The translations under genes and the position numbers were made by a program. Shown here one piece after another: positions 42,406 through 50,659 of a DNA stretch of 64,000 nucleotides. The DNA lies in assembly GCF_000422705.1 (NCBI RefSeq), contig NZ_AUGO01000013.1, positions 1 through 64,000 on the forward strand. Direction: 5' to 3'. Each line of letters opens with the position of its first letter. Position 1 is the first letter of the stretch. The notes below the pieces were generated by a model. That model ran no database searches and was not told the origin of the DNA. It saw only the letters and a list, made by a program, of their open reading frames with translations. The stretch is from Flavobacterium soli DSM 19725 (lineage in GTDB: Bacteria; Bacteroidota; Bacteroidia; Flavobacteriales; Flavobacteriaceae).

Positions 42406-42723
42406 ATGGAAAATTTAACCGAAATCGAACGACAAAAATTTGAAAGAGCAAGAAAAAGAGTAAAATCTATTGCAGGATTTTATAAACACTTGATGGCCTA
42501 TATTCTAGTAAACTTATTTCTAATTTCGATGAAATATTTTAAACTAGACCCAGGAGAAAATTTCTTTGAGTTTTCTACATTTTCTACCGCATTCTTTTGG
42601 GGGATTGGCTTGGCTTTTCACGCTGCAGGAGTTTTTGGAACGAATGTTTTCCTTGGAAACGATTGGGAAGAAAAGAAAATTGATGAACTAATGAAGAAAA
42701 ATCAGGGGAACAAATGGGAATGA
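42406..42723 (+). CDS. 2TM domain-containing protein
   Basis: A 105-residue paralog of the preceding protein: MENLTEIERQKFERARKRV, IAGFYKHLMAYILVNLFLI, FWGIGLAFHAAGVFG and NDWEEKKIDELMKKN. It starts 12 bases after the previous gene. Together with the kinase C-terminus this gives three tandem 2TM modules in 1.1 kb, presumably from duplication. Confidence 0.85.
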   Translation: MENLTEIERQKFERARKRVKSIAGFYKHLMAYILVNLFLISMKYFKLDPGENFFEFSTFSTAFFWGIGLAFHAAGVFGTNVFLGNDWEEKKIDELMKKNQGNKWE

Positions 42724-42762
42724 GTTCTTAGTGATCAGTTTTCAGTCGCATGACTTAATTAT

Positions 42763-42810
42763 CAAATTATCAAATTATCTCATTGTCAAATCACCAAATT
42801 TTCAAATCAC
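42763..42810. repeat. Six 8-bp units of the form CAAATnnn
   Basis: CAAATTAT-CAAATTAT-CTCATTGT-CAAATCAC-CAAATTTT-CAAATCAC in direct succession, ending 6 bases before the LytTR start codon. Not coding. Confidence 0.65.
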
Positions 42811-42815
42811 TAAAA

Positions 42816-43571
42816 ATGAACATTATCATCATCGAAGACGAAAAACCAGCAGCAAGATTACTGCAACGAAAAGTCGAAAAATTAGGTTTGCAAGTCAATA
42901 CACTTTTACATTCTGTCGAAGAAGCTTTGATTTGGTTTACAAAAAACGAGCATCCCGATTTGATTTTCCTCGACATTCAGTTATCCGATGGGTTGTCTTT
43001 TGAGATATTTGAGAAAATAGAAATAAAAAGTGCTGTAATCTTCACAACAGCTTATGATGAATATGCTCTAAAAGCTTTTAAACTCAACAGTATTGACTAC
43101 CTTTTGAAGCCAATTGATGAAGACGAACTGGAAGTTGCTGTAGAAAAATTCAGATCCAGAACACCAAAGCCCGAAAACCTGCAGTTCGATTTTGAACAAA
43201 TAAAAAAAATGTTGATAAATCCAGCCGAAAAGACCTATAAATCAAGGTTCACGGTAAAAGTTGGTCAGCATTTAAAAGTCATTACGACAGATGAAATTGA
43301 GTGTTTTTACAGCGAAAACAAAGGAACTTATCTTCATACAACTGAGAACAGAGACTACCTGATTGATACAACTTTAGAAGTTTTGGAACAAGAAATGAAT
43401 CCGAAAGATTTCTATCGAATAAGTAGAAAATTTATCATTCCGTTAAAGTCAATCAAGGAAATAGTGGTGTATAGCAACTCTCGACTCAAGCTGATTTTGC
43501 CAACATATAAGGACGATGAGGTCATTGTTAGCCGAGAAAAAGTAGCTGATTTTAAAGAATGGATTTCATAA
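42816..43571 (+). CDS. LytTR-family response regulator
   Basis: A 251-residue regulator from the ATG at 42816, the start of the receiver domain (MNIIIIEDEKPAARLL); the upstream TTG at 42783 lies in the 8-bp repeat and is rejected. Receiver domain with acidic pocket E7, D8 and phospho-acceptor D53 (LIFLDIQLSDG), then K in DYLLKPIDEDEL. A LytTR DNA-binding domain occupies the last ~100 residues (RFTVKVGQHLKVITTDEIEC ... RDYLIDTTLEVLEQ ... FYRISRKFIIPLKSI). It is the partner of the LytS-type kinase upstream, and likely controls a small set of genes with LytTR sites. Confidence 0.95.
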   Translation: MNIIIIEDEKPAARLLQRKVEKLGLQVNTLLHSVEEALIWFTKNEHPDLIFLDIQLSDGLSFEIFEKIEIKSAVIFTTAYDEYALKAFKLNSIDYLLKPIDEDELEVAVEKFRSRTPKPENLQFDFEQIKKMLINPAEKTYKSRFTVKVGQHLKVITTDEIECFYSENKGTYLHTTENRDYLIDTTLEVLEQEMNPKDFYRISRKFIIPLKSIKEIVVYSNSRLKLILPTYKDDEVIVSREKVADFKEWIS

Positions 43572-43578
43572 AAAAAAA

Positions 43579-43634
43579 CTGCTTCAACATAAACTTGTAA
43601 ATCAATACAAGCTAGTTGAAGCAGTCCGTTTTTT
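43579..43634. terminator. Bidirectional terminator between LytTR and CsbD genes
   Basis: ACTGCTTCAAC ... GTTGAAGCAGT (11-bp arms) with inner CTTGTA/TACAAG, T-run on the right, A-run on the left. It serves the LytTR gene (plus) and the CsbD gene (minus). Confidence 0.85.
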
Positions 43635-43666
43635 AGTTTTAGTCTTTCTAAGAAGTTACCTTCAAA

Positions 43667-43849
43667 TTAATCAAACATCGATTTGATTTCTTTTTCAGTC
43701 TTTCCTAGTTTTTGTTGCAATTTTCCCCACATCTCTTGTTCTTTACCTTCTTCGTATAACAAATCATCGTCTGTCAAGTCGGCAAATTTTTGTTTAAGTT
43801 TTCCTTTAAACTCTTCCCAGTTTCCTTTAATTTCATTTGAATTCGGCAT
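43667..43849 (-). CDS. CsbD family stress protein
   Basis: A 60-residue protein matching Csb[42 protein letters not shown] and the final EKEIKSMFD. Such small, highly charged helical proteins are stress-induced in many bacteria; role unclear. It stands alone and shares a terminator with the LytTR gene. Confidence 0.9.
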   Translation of the reverse strand: MPNSNEIKGNWEEFKGKLKQKFADLTDDDLLYEEGKEQEMWGKLQQKLGKTEKEIKSMFD

Positions 43850-44007
43850 AGCTTTTAATTTTTAGTTATTAGTAAAATTCTTTTTCTAATACAAAGTTGG
43901 CTTTTTTGTAAATGAAAAGGTTATGGGATTTTTCTAAAAAGTTATAATATATTTTTTATAAAAGAAAACGCTCTAATTTTAGAGCGTTTCCAATAGAATA
44001 TTTCAAA

Positions 44008-45054
44008 TTACATACCAATAATAGAAATATATCTTTCGAGACTTTCTTTTTCAATCCTTGCAATAAATAATAAAAAATCTTCTTTGTTGGATGAAGTTTG
44101 TGCTTTCTCTAATGATTGATAATATTCCATTCTCGTGTCATAATCACCCTTGATGTTGGCAATGATGAAACCATGTGAAAGCAAAATCAAGTTCATGATT
44201 AATCGTGAAGTTCTCCCGTTTCCATCAATAAAAGGATGAATGGTTACTAAACGTTCATGCATTTCTGCAGCTAAAACCACTGGATGCAAAGATTTTTTAT
44301 TAGATTCATACCAAAAAAAATAATCTTCCATTTGTTTCGGCACGATAAAAGGCTGAGGTGGCATGTGCAAACTACCTTTAATCATGACTTGAACTTTTCT
44401 ATATCTTCCTGCATCTTCTGGATGAATTCCTCTCAAAATTAAATTATGAATAGACAAAAGTTCTCTTTCATTTAATATTGAGTTTTTTTCCATCAGATGC
44501 TTGATATAGCCAATCGCTTCTTGATGGTTAATCGCTTCGAGATGTTCTCTCATGCTTTTTCCCGAAACGGTCAAACCTTCATTAATGACCAAATCGGTTT
44601 CTCTCAAGGTTAAAGTATTACCTTCTATCCTGTTACTTTCAAAAGTATATTCTAGTTCTAGGGCTTGGGCAATTCTATAACTGTCAAACGCTCTAACTTT
44701 ATCTAGCTTAGATTTTAGAGTATCAATTTCATCAAGGATTTTTTTTAGCGATTTTGAAACATTTTTTTTTGGCGTTGCATAATAGCGCATTTCTTGTTCA
44801 GCAACCATCATTGCTTTTAGGCCAAATTCTTCATTTCCTATTTCATAAAGGATTTTTTCTTTGAGCCAAGCCACCATTAAAGTTTCTAAATCAATTTCCA
44901 AGATCGATGCAAGTTTAATGACTTGATCGCGAGTTGGTTTTCGAGTACCAGACTCGAACTTGCTAACCAAAGCTTGATCGATTTCCAAAAGCATTGAAAG
45001 CTCTCGTATTTTAAGCCCCTTTTGTTCTCTTGCATTTTTTATTAGCTCCTTCAT
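44008..45054 (-). CDS. HTH-Fic fusion protein (class II Fic)
   Basis: A 348-residue protein joining an XRE helix-turn-helix (residues ~1-60: KIRELSMLLEIDQALVSKFESG) to a Fic domain. The catalytic motif HPFIDGNGRTSR starts at H273 with all key residues (D277, N279, R281, R284). Fic proteins usually transfer AMP to a target. A class II inhibitory motif SNRIEGN lies at S140-N146, ahead of the Fic domain, so autoinhibition is expected. The HTH suggests it regulates DNA, possibly its own promoter: an inverted repeat overlaps its -7 element. No antitoxin gene is adjacent, in keeping with class II self-inhibition. Confidence 0.93.
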   Translation of the reverse strand: MKELIKNAREQKGLKIRELSMLLEIDQALVSKFESGTRKPTRDQVIKLASILEIDLETLMVAWLKEKILYEIGNEEFGLKAMMVAEQEMRYYATPKKNVSKSLKKILDEIDTLKSKLDKVRAFDSYRIAQALELEYTFESNRIEGNTLTLRETDLVINEGLTVSGKSMREHLEAINHQEAIGYIKHLMEKNSILNERELLSIHNLILRGIHPEDAGRYRKVQVMIKGSLHMPPQPFIVPKQMEDYFFWYESNKKSLHPVVLAAEMHERLVTIHPFIDGNGRTSRLIMNLILLSHGFIIANIKGDYDTRMEYYQSLEKAQTSSNKEDFLLFIARIEKESLERYISIIGM

Positions 45055-45074
45055 TTTTAATGACTTTATCGTTC

Positions 45075-45091
45075 ATGACAAATTTAGTCAT
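45075..45091. promoter_or_regulatory. Inverted repeat over the -7 element of the HTH-Fic gene
   Basis: ATGAC-AAATTTA-GTCAT overlaps TAAATTTG (minus strand, 45079-45086). Another TGAC occurs at 45061-45064. No -33 TTG at standard distance. Confidence 0.5.
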
Positions 45092-45117
45092 TTTTTTTTA
45101 TAAAAAAAAACTTTTTA

Positions 45118-45570
45118 TCAAAAAGCTTTTTTTATTCGATCAATATCTCTTTTAGTATCTTGTTCTTTGAGAGATTCTCTTTTATCATAGGTTTTTTTTC
45201 CTCTTGCCAATCCAATCTCAAGTTTGGCTAATCCTTTTTCATTGGTAAAAAGTTTAAGCGGAACGATTGTCAATCCTTTTGCTTGAACATTTCTTGCTAG
45301 GGTTTTGAGTTCTCTTTTTTTTAGCAACAGCTTTCGTTCACTTCTAGACTTATGATTAAACTGATTTCCAAAAGCATATTCTTCAATATAAGTATTGATA
45401 GCAAAAAGCTCATTGTTGGTAAATTCGCAAAAGCTTTCGGTAATGTTAGCTTTGCCCATTCGGATCGATTTTATTTCGGTTCCAGCCAAAACAATTCCAG
45501 CAGTATAGGTTTCGATTATTTCATAATCAAAGCGAGCTCTTTTATTTAATATATTGACCGTTTTTAGCAT
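45118..45570 (-). CDS. smpB: SsrA-binding protein SmpB
   Basis: Rescues stalled ribosomes with tmRNA. From the ATG at 45570 the protein is 150 residues, the family norm: LNKRARFDYEIIETYTAGIVLAG, GTEIKSIRMGKANI, LLLKKRELKTLARNVQAKG and GLAKLEIGLARGKKTYDKRESLKEQD. The frame extends to 45648, but a promoter lies at 45578-45608 inside that extension, so 45570 is right. The predicted transcription start is only a few bases before the ATG, implying a nearly leaderless mRNA. Confidence 0.96.
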   Translation of the reverse strand: MLKTVNILNKRARFDYEIIETYTAGIVLAGTEIKSIRMGKANITESFCEFTNNELFAINTYIEEYAFGNQFNHKSRSERKLLLKKRELKTLARNVQAKGLTIVPLKLFTNEKGLAKLEIGLARGKKTYDKRESLKEQDTKRDIDRIKKAF

Positions 45571-45577
45571 AGGATTG

Positions 45578-45608
45578 CAAATGTAGTGACTAATTGGTAA
45601 AACCGCAA
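45578..45608 (-). promoter_or_regulatory. Promoter of smpB
   Basis: On the minus strand TTG, 20 bases, TACATTTG, then 7 bases to the ATG. Exact match to the Bacteroidota pattern. Confidence 0.7.
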
Positions 45609-45664
45609 TCCAGAAAGAAAAATAGTCGATCAAATATTTTTTAAACAATGATTTTTGTCAGTTT

Positions 45665-45691
45665 TTGCTTTTTATTTCAGCTATAAATTTG
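45665..45691 (+). promoter_or_regulatory. Promoter of the ompW-like gene
   Basis: TTG (45665-45667), 16 bases, TAAATTTG (45684-45691). The spacer is one base shorter than usual. ATG 26 bases downstream. Confidence 0.55.
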
Positions 45692-45717
45692 AACTATAAT
45701 TTAAAACCAAAATAAAA

Positions 45718-46404
45718 ATGAAAAAAGTAGTTTTAGCTTTTATGGCGTTATCGTTATTAAGCATAAATTTTGCAAATGCACAAGAAGAAAACAAGACTCA
45801 AGATTTTAAAAAATGGCAAGTTAGAGTTAGAGGTGTTGGTGTAATTCCTACCGAAAGTGCAGAAATTGGTGTAATAGGTGGAGATGCAAACATCTCTAAC
45901 ACCTTCATTCCTGAACTGGATTTTACCTATTTTTTTACCAAAAATATTGCGGCCGAATTAATTTTAGGGACTACCAAACATGATGTGAAAACAGTAGGTT
46001 CGGATATTTCGGCAGTTGGCGGACCAACAAATGCTTCAGTCGATTTGGGGAGCGTTTATCTTTTACCGCCAACTTTAACATTGCAATATCATTTTTTCCC
46101 TACAGAAGAAAAAATATTTAAACCCTATATTGGAGCAGGAATAAACTATACGATTTTTTATAATCAAGAAGCTGGAAGTGTTGTTAAAGGCATTGAATAT
46201 GAAAATGCTTTTGGATTTGCTGGCCAATTAGGATTCGACTTGATGCTAGACGACACGTTTTTTATAAATGTTGATATCAAAAAGTTATTCCTTTCTACAG
46301 ATGTAACAGTTGATGCTTCGAATCTAGCAGCCGGACTTTCAATTCCGGCAAAAGTTGATATTGATCCTTGGTTGTTAGGATTTGGTGTTGGAATGAAATT
46401 TTAG
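45718..46404 (+). CDS. OmpW family outer membrane protein
   Basis: A 228-residue small beta-barrel protein. Signal peptide MKKVVLAFMALSLLSINFANAQ; mature part starts WQVRVRGVGVIPTESAEIG, as in OmpW. Later strands TFIPELDFTYFFTKNIAAELILG, LPPTLTLQYHFFP and PYIGAGINYTIFYN match the family, and the chain ends GFGVGMKF with a terminal aromatic. OmpW-type pores pass small hydrophobic molecules. Single gene with its own promoter and a terminator. Confidence 0.92.
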   Translation: MKKVVLAFMALSLLSINFANAQEENKTQDFKKWQVRVRGVGVIPTESAEIGVIGGDANISNTFIPELDFTYFFTKNIAAELILGTTKHDVKTVGSDISAVGGPTNASVDLGSVYLLPPTLTLQYHFFPTEEKIFKPYIGAGINYTIFYNQEAGSVVKGIEYENAFGFAGQLGFDLMLDDTFFINVDIKKLFLSTDVTVDASNLAAGLSIPAKVDIDPWLLGFGVGMKF

Positions 46405-46417
46405 ATTTTTTTCAAAA

Positions 46418-46463
46418 TAAAAAGTCCTTTATAAATCAACAGCGATTTGTAGAGGACTTTTTC
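46418..46463. terminator. Bidirectional terminator between ompW-like gene and rho
   Basis: AAAAGTCCT...AGGACTTTTT with inner ATAAATC/GATTTGT pairing; about 14 base pairs with a bulge, A- and T-runs on both sides. Confidence 0.85.
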
Positions 46464-46485
46464 TATTATTTCAAGTAATTATTTC

Positions 46486-48273
46486 TTAGTCATTCATCGA
46501 GATCAAGAATTCTTCATTGTTTCTAGTTTTCTTGAAACGGTCGTTGATAAAATCCATTGCTTCAACCGGATTCATATCAGATAGATATTTTCTCATGATC
46601 CACATTCTCTGTAATGTTTTCTCATCAAGCAACATATCGTCTCTTCTCGTACTTGAAGAAGTAAGATCGATTGCTGGGAAAATACGTTTGTTGGCAATTT
46701 TTCTATCCAATTGCAATTCCATATTTCCAGTTCCTTTAAATTCCTCAAAGATCACTTCGTCCATTTTAGAACCAGTTTCAGTCAAGGCTGTTGCGATAAT
46801 ACTCAACGAACCTCCGTTTTCTACATTTCTTGCAGCACCAAAGAATCGTTTAGGTTTTTGAAGTGCATTTGCATCAACACCACCACTCAATACCTTACCA
46901 GAAGCAGGCTGAACAGTGTTATAGGCTCTTGCTAAACGGGTAATTGAATCCAAAAGAATGACAACATCGTGACCACATTCTACTAAACGTTTTGCTTTTT
47001 CAAGTACAATATTGGCAATTTTAACGTGTTCTTGAGGTTCTCTATCAAAAGTTGAGGCAATAACTTCTCCTCGAACGCTTCTTTGCATATCTGTAACTTC
47101 CTCAGGACGCTCGTCTATCAAAAGTACAATCAAATAAACTTCAGGATGATTTGCAGCAATTGCATTGGCAATATCTTTCAAAAGCATGGTTTTACCTGTT
47201 TTTGGCTGAGCCACAATCATACCACGTTGCCCTTTTCCTATTGGAGAAAATAAATCGATGATTCGGGTAGAAATATTGCTTTGTTTTTCGGCAATTCTGA
47301 ATTTTTCAGTAGGGAAGACAGGAGTAAGGTGTTCAAAAGAAATTCTGTCGCGAACCACTTGAGGATCATGTCCGTTGATTTTCAAAACGCGAACTAAAGG
47401 AAAAAATTTCTCTCCTTCTTTTGGAGGTCGAACTACTCCTTTTACGGTATCTCCAGTTTTTAGACCGAACAATCTAACTTGAGAATTCGATAAGTAAATA
47501 TCATCAGGTGAAGCTAGGTAATTATAATCAGATGAACGGAGGAATCCATATCCGTCAGGCATCATTTCCAGGACACCTTCACTTTCTATGATTCCATCAA
47601 ATTCAAAATCGGCATCACGGAAATTGTTTTTCTTTCCTTTAAAGTTTGGATTTTGGTTTCCATTAGGAGTCTGATTGCCGTTCTGATTTTGATTTTGATT
47701 TTGATTTTGATTTGGGTTTGGCTTCTGGCTTTGATTTGGGTTTGGTTTTTGGTTCGGATTCTTTTGAATCTTAGTTTCCGCTGGATTTGCAGTTTCCACT
47801 TTTTCAGCAGTAGGTTCAGCAGGTATTTTTTCTATAATGTTATCAACTTTTTCCTTTTGAATAGCGTTGTTAATCTTATTTTCATATTTGGCTTTGTTGA
47901 ATTTTATAACTTTTCGTTCTTTTGGAACTTCTGGAGCGACTGGAGTTTCTTGCGTTACTTCTTTTGCAGGAACTTCTTTTTCTTGAACGGTCTCTGGAGT
48001 ATTATTTTCAGCTTTCGAAAATAAATCTGAATTTTCTTGAGTGGTTGTAGCTGGATTCTTTTTTGCTGGAGCAATCCTAGCTCTTTTTGATTTCGTGGTA
48101 TCTTCGGTAATTGTATTGTCTTTCGTAGCAACTTCTTGAGTTGCAACTTGGCGTTCTAAAATTTGAGAAATTAAGGTTTCTTTTTTAACGCCTGTTGCTT
48201 TTATTTTAGCCAATTTAGCTATTTCTTGAAGCTCAGCAAGCTTCATTTCTTTTAATACAGAAATATCAAACAT
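46486..48273 (-). CDS. rho: Transcription termination factor Rho
   Basis: RNA-dependent ATPase that ends transcription. 595 residues, longer than the ~420 of E. coli because of an insertion rich in Pro, Asn and Gln (about residues 190-215, with NQNQNQNQ tracts) and an acidic segment before it. The N-terminal domain is [23 protein letters not shown]-binding core [23 protein letters not shown]-loop PKTGKTMLL near residue 356; Walker [18 protein letters not shown]-loop [21 protein letters not shown]. The insertion is usual in Bacteroidota. The adjacent DUF4293 gene, divergent, is a conserved neighbour in flavobacteria. Confidence 0.97.
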   Translation of the reverse strand: MFDISVLKEMKLAELQEIAKLAKIKATGVKKETLISQILERQVATQEVATKDNTITEDTTKSKRARIAPAKKNPATTTQENSDLFSKAENNTPETVQEKEVPAKEVTQETPVAPEVPKERKVIKFNKAKYENKINNAIQKEKVDNIIEKIPAEPTAEKVETANPAETKIQKNPNQKPNPNQSQKPNPNQNQNQNQNQNGNQTPNGNQNPNFKGKKNNFRDADFEFDGIIESEGVLEMMPDGYGFLRSSDYNYLASPDDIYLSNSQVRLFGLKTGDTVKGVVRPPKEGEKFFPLVRVLKINGHDPQVVRDRISFEHLTPVFPTEKFRIAEKQSNISTRIIDLFSPIGKGQRGMIVAQPKTGKTMLLKDIANAIAANHPEVYLIVLLIDERPEEVTDMQRSVRGEVIASTFDREPQEHVKIANIVLEKAKRLVECGHDVVILLDSITRLARAYNTVQPASGKVLSGGVDANALQKPKRFFGAARNVENGGSLSIIATALTETGSKMDEVIFEEFKGTGNMELQLDRKIANKRIFPAIDLTSSSTRRDDMLLDEKTLQRMWIMRKYLSDMNPVEAMDFINDRFKKTRNNEEFLISMND

Positions 48274-48432
48274 GTAGTTTATTTGAATTAATTAATTTGG
48301 AAAGGTGGTTTGAGATATTGTAGTGCAATTTTTTCTAGTGCAACCCGTCAAAGAATGAAGTACTTAAGGAATTGCCATGCAATAATACGAATAAAATTTA
48401 ATCATACAATAGTATTTTTAAAAAAGAAAATA

Positions 48433-48440
48433 TATTTTTG
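48433..48440 (+). promoter_or_regulatory. Candidate -7 element of the DUF4293 gene
   Basis: TATTTTTG fits TAnnTTTG, 18 bases upstream of the ATG. No TTG at -33. Confidence 0.45.
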
Positions 48441-48458
48441 TGCTAGAAAATTATAAAG

Positions 48459-48872
48459 ATGCTTCAAAGAATACAAACCGTATATTTGCTAATTGCTTTA
48501 ATCATTACAGGAGTTTTGCCATTCTTTTTCCCGTTGTGGACCATGAGTGATCAAAAAGATTTTTATTTTCTGTTTGATATCAAGTATGTTACTGCATTTG
48601 GCTTGAGCACAACATTATCGTTATTGAGCATTATTTCATATAAAAAAAGACAAAATCAGTTTGTTATTGGCCGACTGAATATCATATTGAATTTAATTTT
48701 ATTAGGATTATTTGTTTACCGTTTACTAAAATTATCTGGAGAAGCCGTTACGGTTTCTGAGAAAGGTATTGGAATGTTCCTCCCGATTGTTGCTATCGTT
48801 TTTTTGGTCTTGGCCAATAAAGCCATCAAGAAGGATGAAGATCTTGTAAAATCTGTGGACCGATTGAGATAA
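48459..48872 (+). CDS. DUF4293 family membrane protein
   Basis: A 137-residue protein with four membrane segments (TVYLLIALIITGVLPFFF, VTAFGLSTTLSLLSII, IILNLILLGLFVYRLL, MFLPIVAIVFLVLANKAI). The start MLQRIQTVYLLIA and the length match DUF4293. Function unknown. It is divergent from rho and ends in a strong terminator. Confidence 0.9.
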   Translation: MLQRIQTVYLLIALIITGVLPFFFPLWTMSDQKDFYFLFDIKYVTAFGLSTTLSLLSIISYKKRQNQFVIGRLNIILNLILLGLFVYRLLKLSGEAVTVSEKGIGMFLPIVAIVFLVLANKAIKKDEDLVKSVDRLR

Positions 48873-48903
48873 ACCTATAAACTTAGTTTATTAGTGCGAA
48901 GAA

Positions 48904-48932
48904 AAACCCAAGCGAAAGTTTGGGTTTTTTTT
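48904..48932 (+). terminator. Terminator of the DUF4293 gene
   Basis: AAACCCAAGC-GAAA-GTTTGGGTTTTTTTT: eight strong pairs then T's. Confidence 0.9.
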
Positions 48933-48991
48933 GGTTGAATAATTTATACTGTTCAAGAAATCTTCGGATGTTTTAATTCAAGGAAGTATTC

Positions 48992-48999
48992 TATATTTG
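48992..48999 (+). promoter_or_regulatory. Candidate -7 element for the flippase gene
   Basis: TATATTTG fits TAnnTTTG. It lies 52 bases before the TTG start. No -33 TTG. Confidence 0.4.
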
Positions 49000-49051
49000 T
49001 TTAAAATAAGATTTTCCCAAAGTACAAAATGATTTTAAACCACTCCTAAAT

Positions 49052-50338
49052 TTGGAAATTATTAAAAAAATACTGCAATCACAATTATTCAAGATATCTT
49101 CCTTGAATAGTGTGAGTGTTTTGATTAAAATTGGGATTGGTTTGATTACTTCTAAAGTCATTGCGATTTTTATTGGACCTTCAGGAATGGCATTGATTGG
49201 AAATATGCGAAACTTTATGACCTCCATTGAAAGTATTGCTACATTGGGATTAAATGGCGGTATTATTAAAACTGTTGCAGAAAATAAGGACGATTCTGAA
49301 AAAATAAATAAAATACTTTCAACAATTTTTATAGCTTTTTTAGCCGTTGCAATCTTATTAAGCATTGTTTTACTTCTTTTTGCAGATTATTTTAATCATA
49401 AAATTTTTGGACAGAATTATCAGTATTCATTTGTTTTTAAGGTTTTGGCTGTTGCCATTCCATTTTATACACTATCAATATTTTTATTGTCGGTTATTAA
49501 TGGTTTAGGGAAATTCAAGAATGTTATCTATATCAATATAGTGGGAAACATTATTGGGCTTTTGGTTTCTGTACTATTGATTATGTATTTCCAAACTCTA
49601 GGTGCTTTATTGGCAATAGTTATAACACCTTCTTTATTGTTTCTAGTAACTTTATATTTTATCAATAAAGAAATTTCCATTTTAAATATTTTACGAAAAA
49701 AAAATTTTGATTTTGCCGTTATAAAAGATCTTTCTTCATATTCTTTGATGGCTTTATTTTCGGGTATTTTTGGATCGTTAATTTATCTTGCAATACGTAA
49801 AAACGTTATTGCTACTGTGGGAATACAAGAAGCAGGCTATTGGGAATCGATAACGAGAATTTCGGGATATTATTTGATGTTTGCTACTACTTTGATATCT
49901 GTTTACTATTTGCCAAAACTTTCTACTTCTAAAAAGAACGAAGAGACTAGAGCTATATTTTTGAGCTACTTTAAAAATATACTTCCCGTTTTTATTTTAG
50001 GTGTAACAGTTATTTATTTTTTGCGGTTTTTTATAATCAAAATATTATTTACAAAAGAATTTATTCCTGTTGAAAACTTGTTTTTTTGGCAACTATCTGG
50101 AGATATTTTTAAAGTAGCTTCCTTTATATTAGGCTATCAGTTTATTGCTAGAAAGATGACAAAGATTTTTATCCTAACTGAAGTTTTTTCTTTGACCTTG
50201 ATGTTTGCTAGTAGCTATTACTTAACATTTCTATTTGGTATTGAAGGGGTTGTAATGGCTCATGCTGTTACTTATTTTGTTTACTTTATTGTATTGGTTT
50301 TTTATTTTCGGAAAACTATTTTTTTTAAAAGAAATTGA
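49052..50338 (+). CDS. Wzx-like O-antigen/polysaccharide translocase
   Basis: A 428-residue integral membrane protein with ~12 segments, member of the polysaccharide flippase (MATE-like) group; it moves lipid-linked sugar units across the inner membrane. SLNSVSVLIKIGIGLITSKVIA and FIGPSGMALIGNMRNF near the start are typical of flavobacterial O-antigen translocases. The start is TTG at 49052; no ATG or GTG in frame gives a better N-terminus. First gene of the polysaccharide cluster, read left to right. Confidence 0.88.
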   Translation: MEIIKKILQSQLFKISSLNSVSVLIKIGIGLITSKVIAIFIGPSGMALIGNMRNFMTSIESIATLGLNGGIIKTVAENKDDSEKINKILSTIFIAFLAVAILLSIVLLLFADYFNHKIFGQNYQYSFVFKVLAVAIPFYTLSIFLLSVINGLGKFKNVIYINIVGNIIGLLVSVLLIMYFQTLGALLAIVITPSLLFLVTLYFINKEISILNILRKKNFDFAVIKDLSSYSLMALFSGIFGSLIYLAIRKNVIATVGIQEAGYWESITRISGYYLMFATTLISVYYLPKLSTSKKNEETRAIFLSYFKNILPVFILGVTVIYFLRFFIIKILFTKEFIPVENLFFWQLSGDIFKVASFILGYQFIARKMTKIFILTEVFSLTLMFASSYYLTFLFGIEGVVMAHAVTYFVYFIVLVFYFRKTIFFKRN

Positions 50339-50627
50339 TTTCTCCTTGGCGAAAGTTAAGAGTTTTTAGATTATAATTATACTCTTTAAGACTATTATTA
50401 ACGCTTCTTAAATTAGTATGCTAATGAATTAAATAAAGCTTCTTTTTTGTCTTAAAAAAGAAACTTTTTGTTTGCTGACCAACAAATTATCTAATTGTTA
50501 TGCGGTTCAATTAAAATTGAGATTAATGAAGTAAATGAAATTTTAAATTTAGTAATGAATAAAATTTAATAATGCTAAAAAAACTTCAACATAATAATAT
50601 TCAGTTTCACTCTTACAAGTAACAATA
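50339..50627. other. Intergenic region between flippase and glycosyltransferase
   Basis: No gene. Contains the flippase terminator at 50435-50469; the rest is plain AT-rich sequence. Confidence 0.6.
50435..50469 (+). terminator. Terminator of the flippase gene
   Basis: AAAG-C-TTCTTTTTT-GTCTT-AAAAAAGAA-A-CTTT, then TTG. Long A/T-rich stem with a single mismatch. Confidence 0.65.
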
Positions 50628-50659
50628 AAAGAGGATAGAAAAAATTTCTATCCTCTTTT
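50627..50659 (-). terminator. Terminator overlapping the end of the glycosyltransferase gene
   Basis: AAAAGAGGATAGAA...TTCTATCCTCTTTT is a perfect 14-bp stem. The stop codon at 50648-50650 and the last codons (KRG) lie in one arm. Confidence 0.85.

Noticed and set aside
45571..45648. Longer SmpB start
   Set aside because: The extension lies across a good promoter and is not part of the SmpB family N-terminus.
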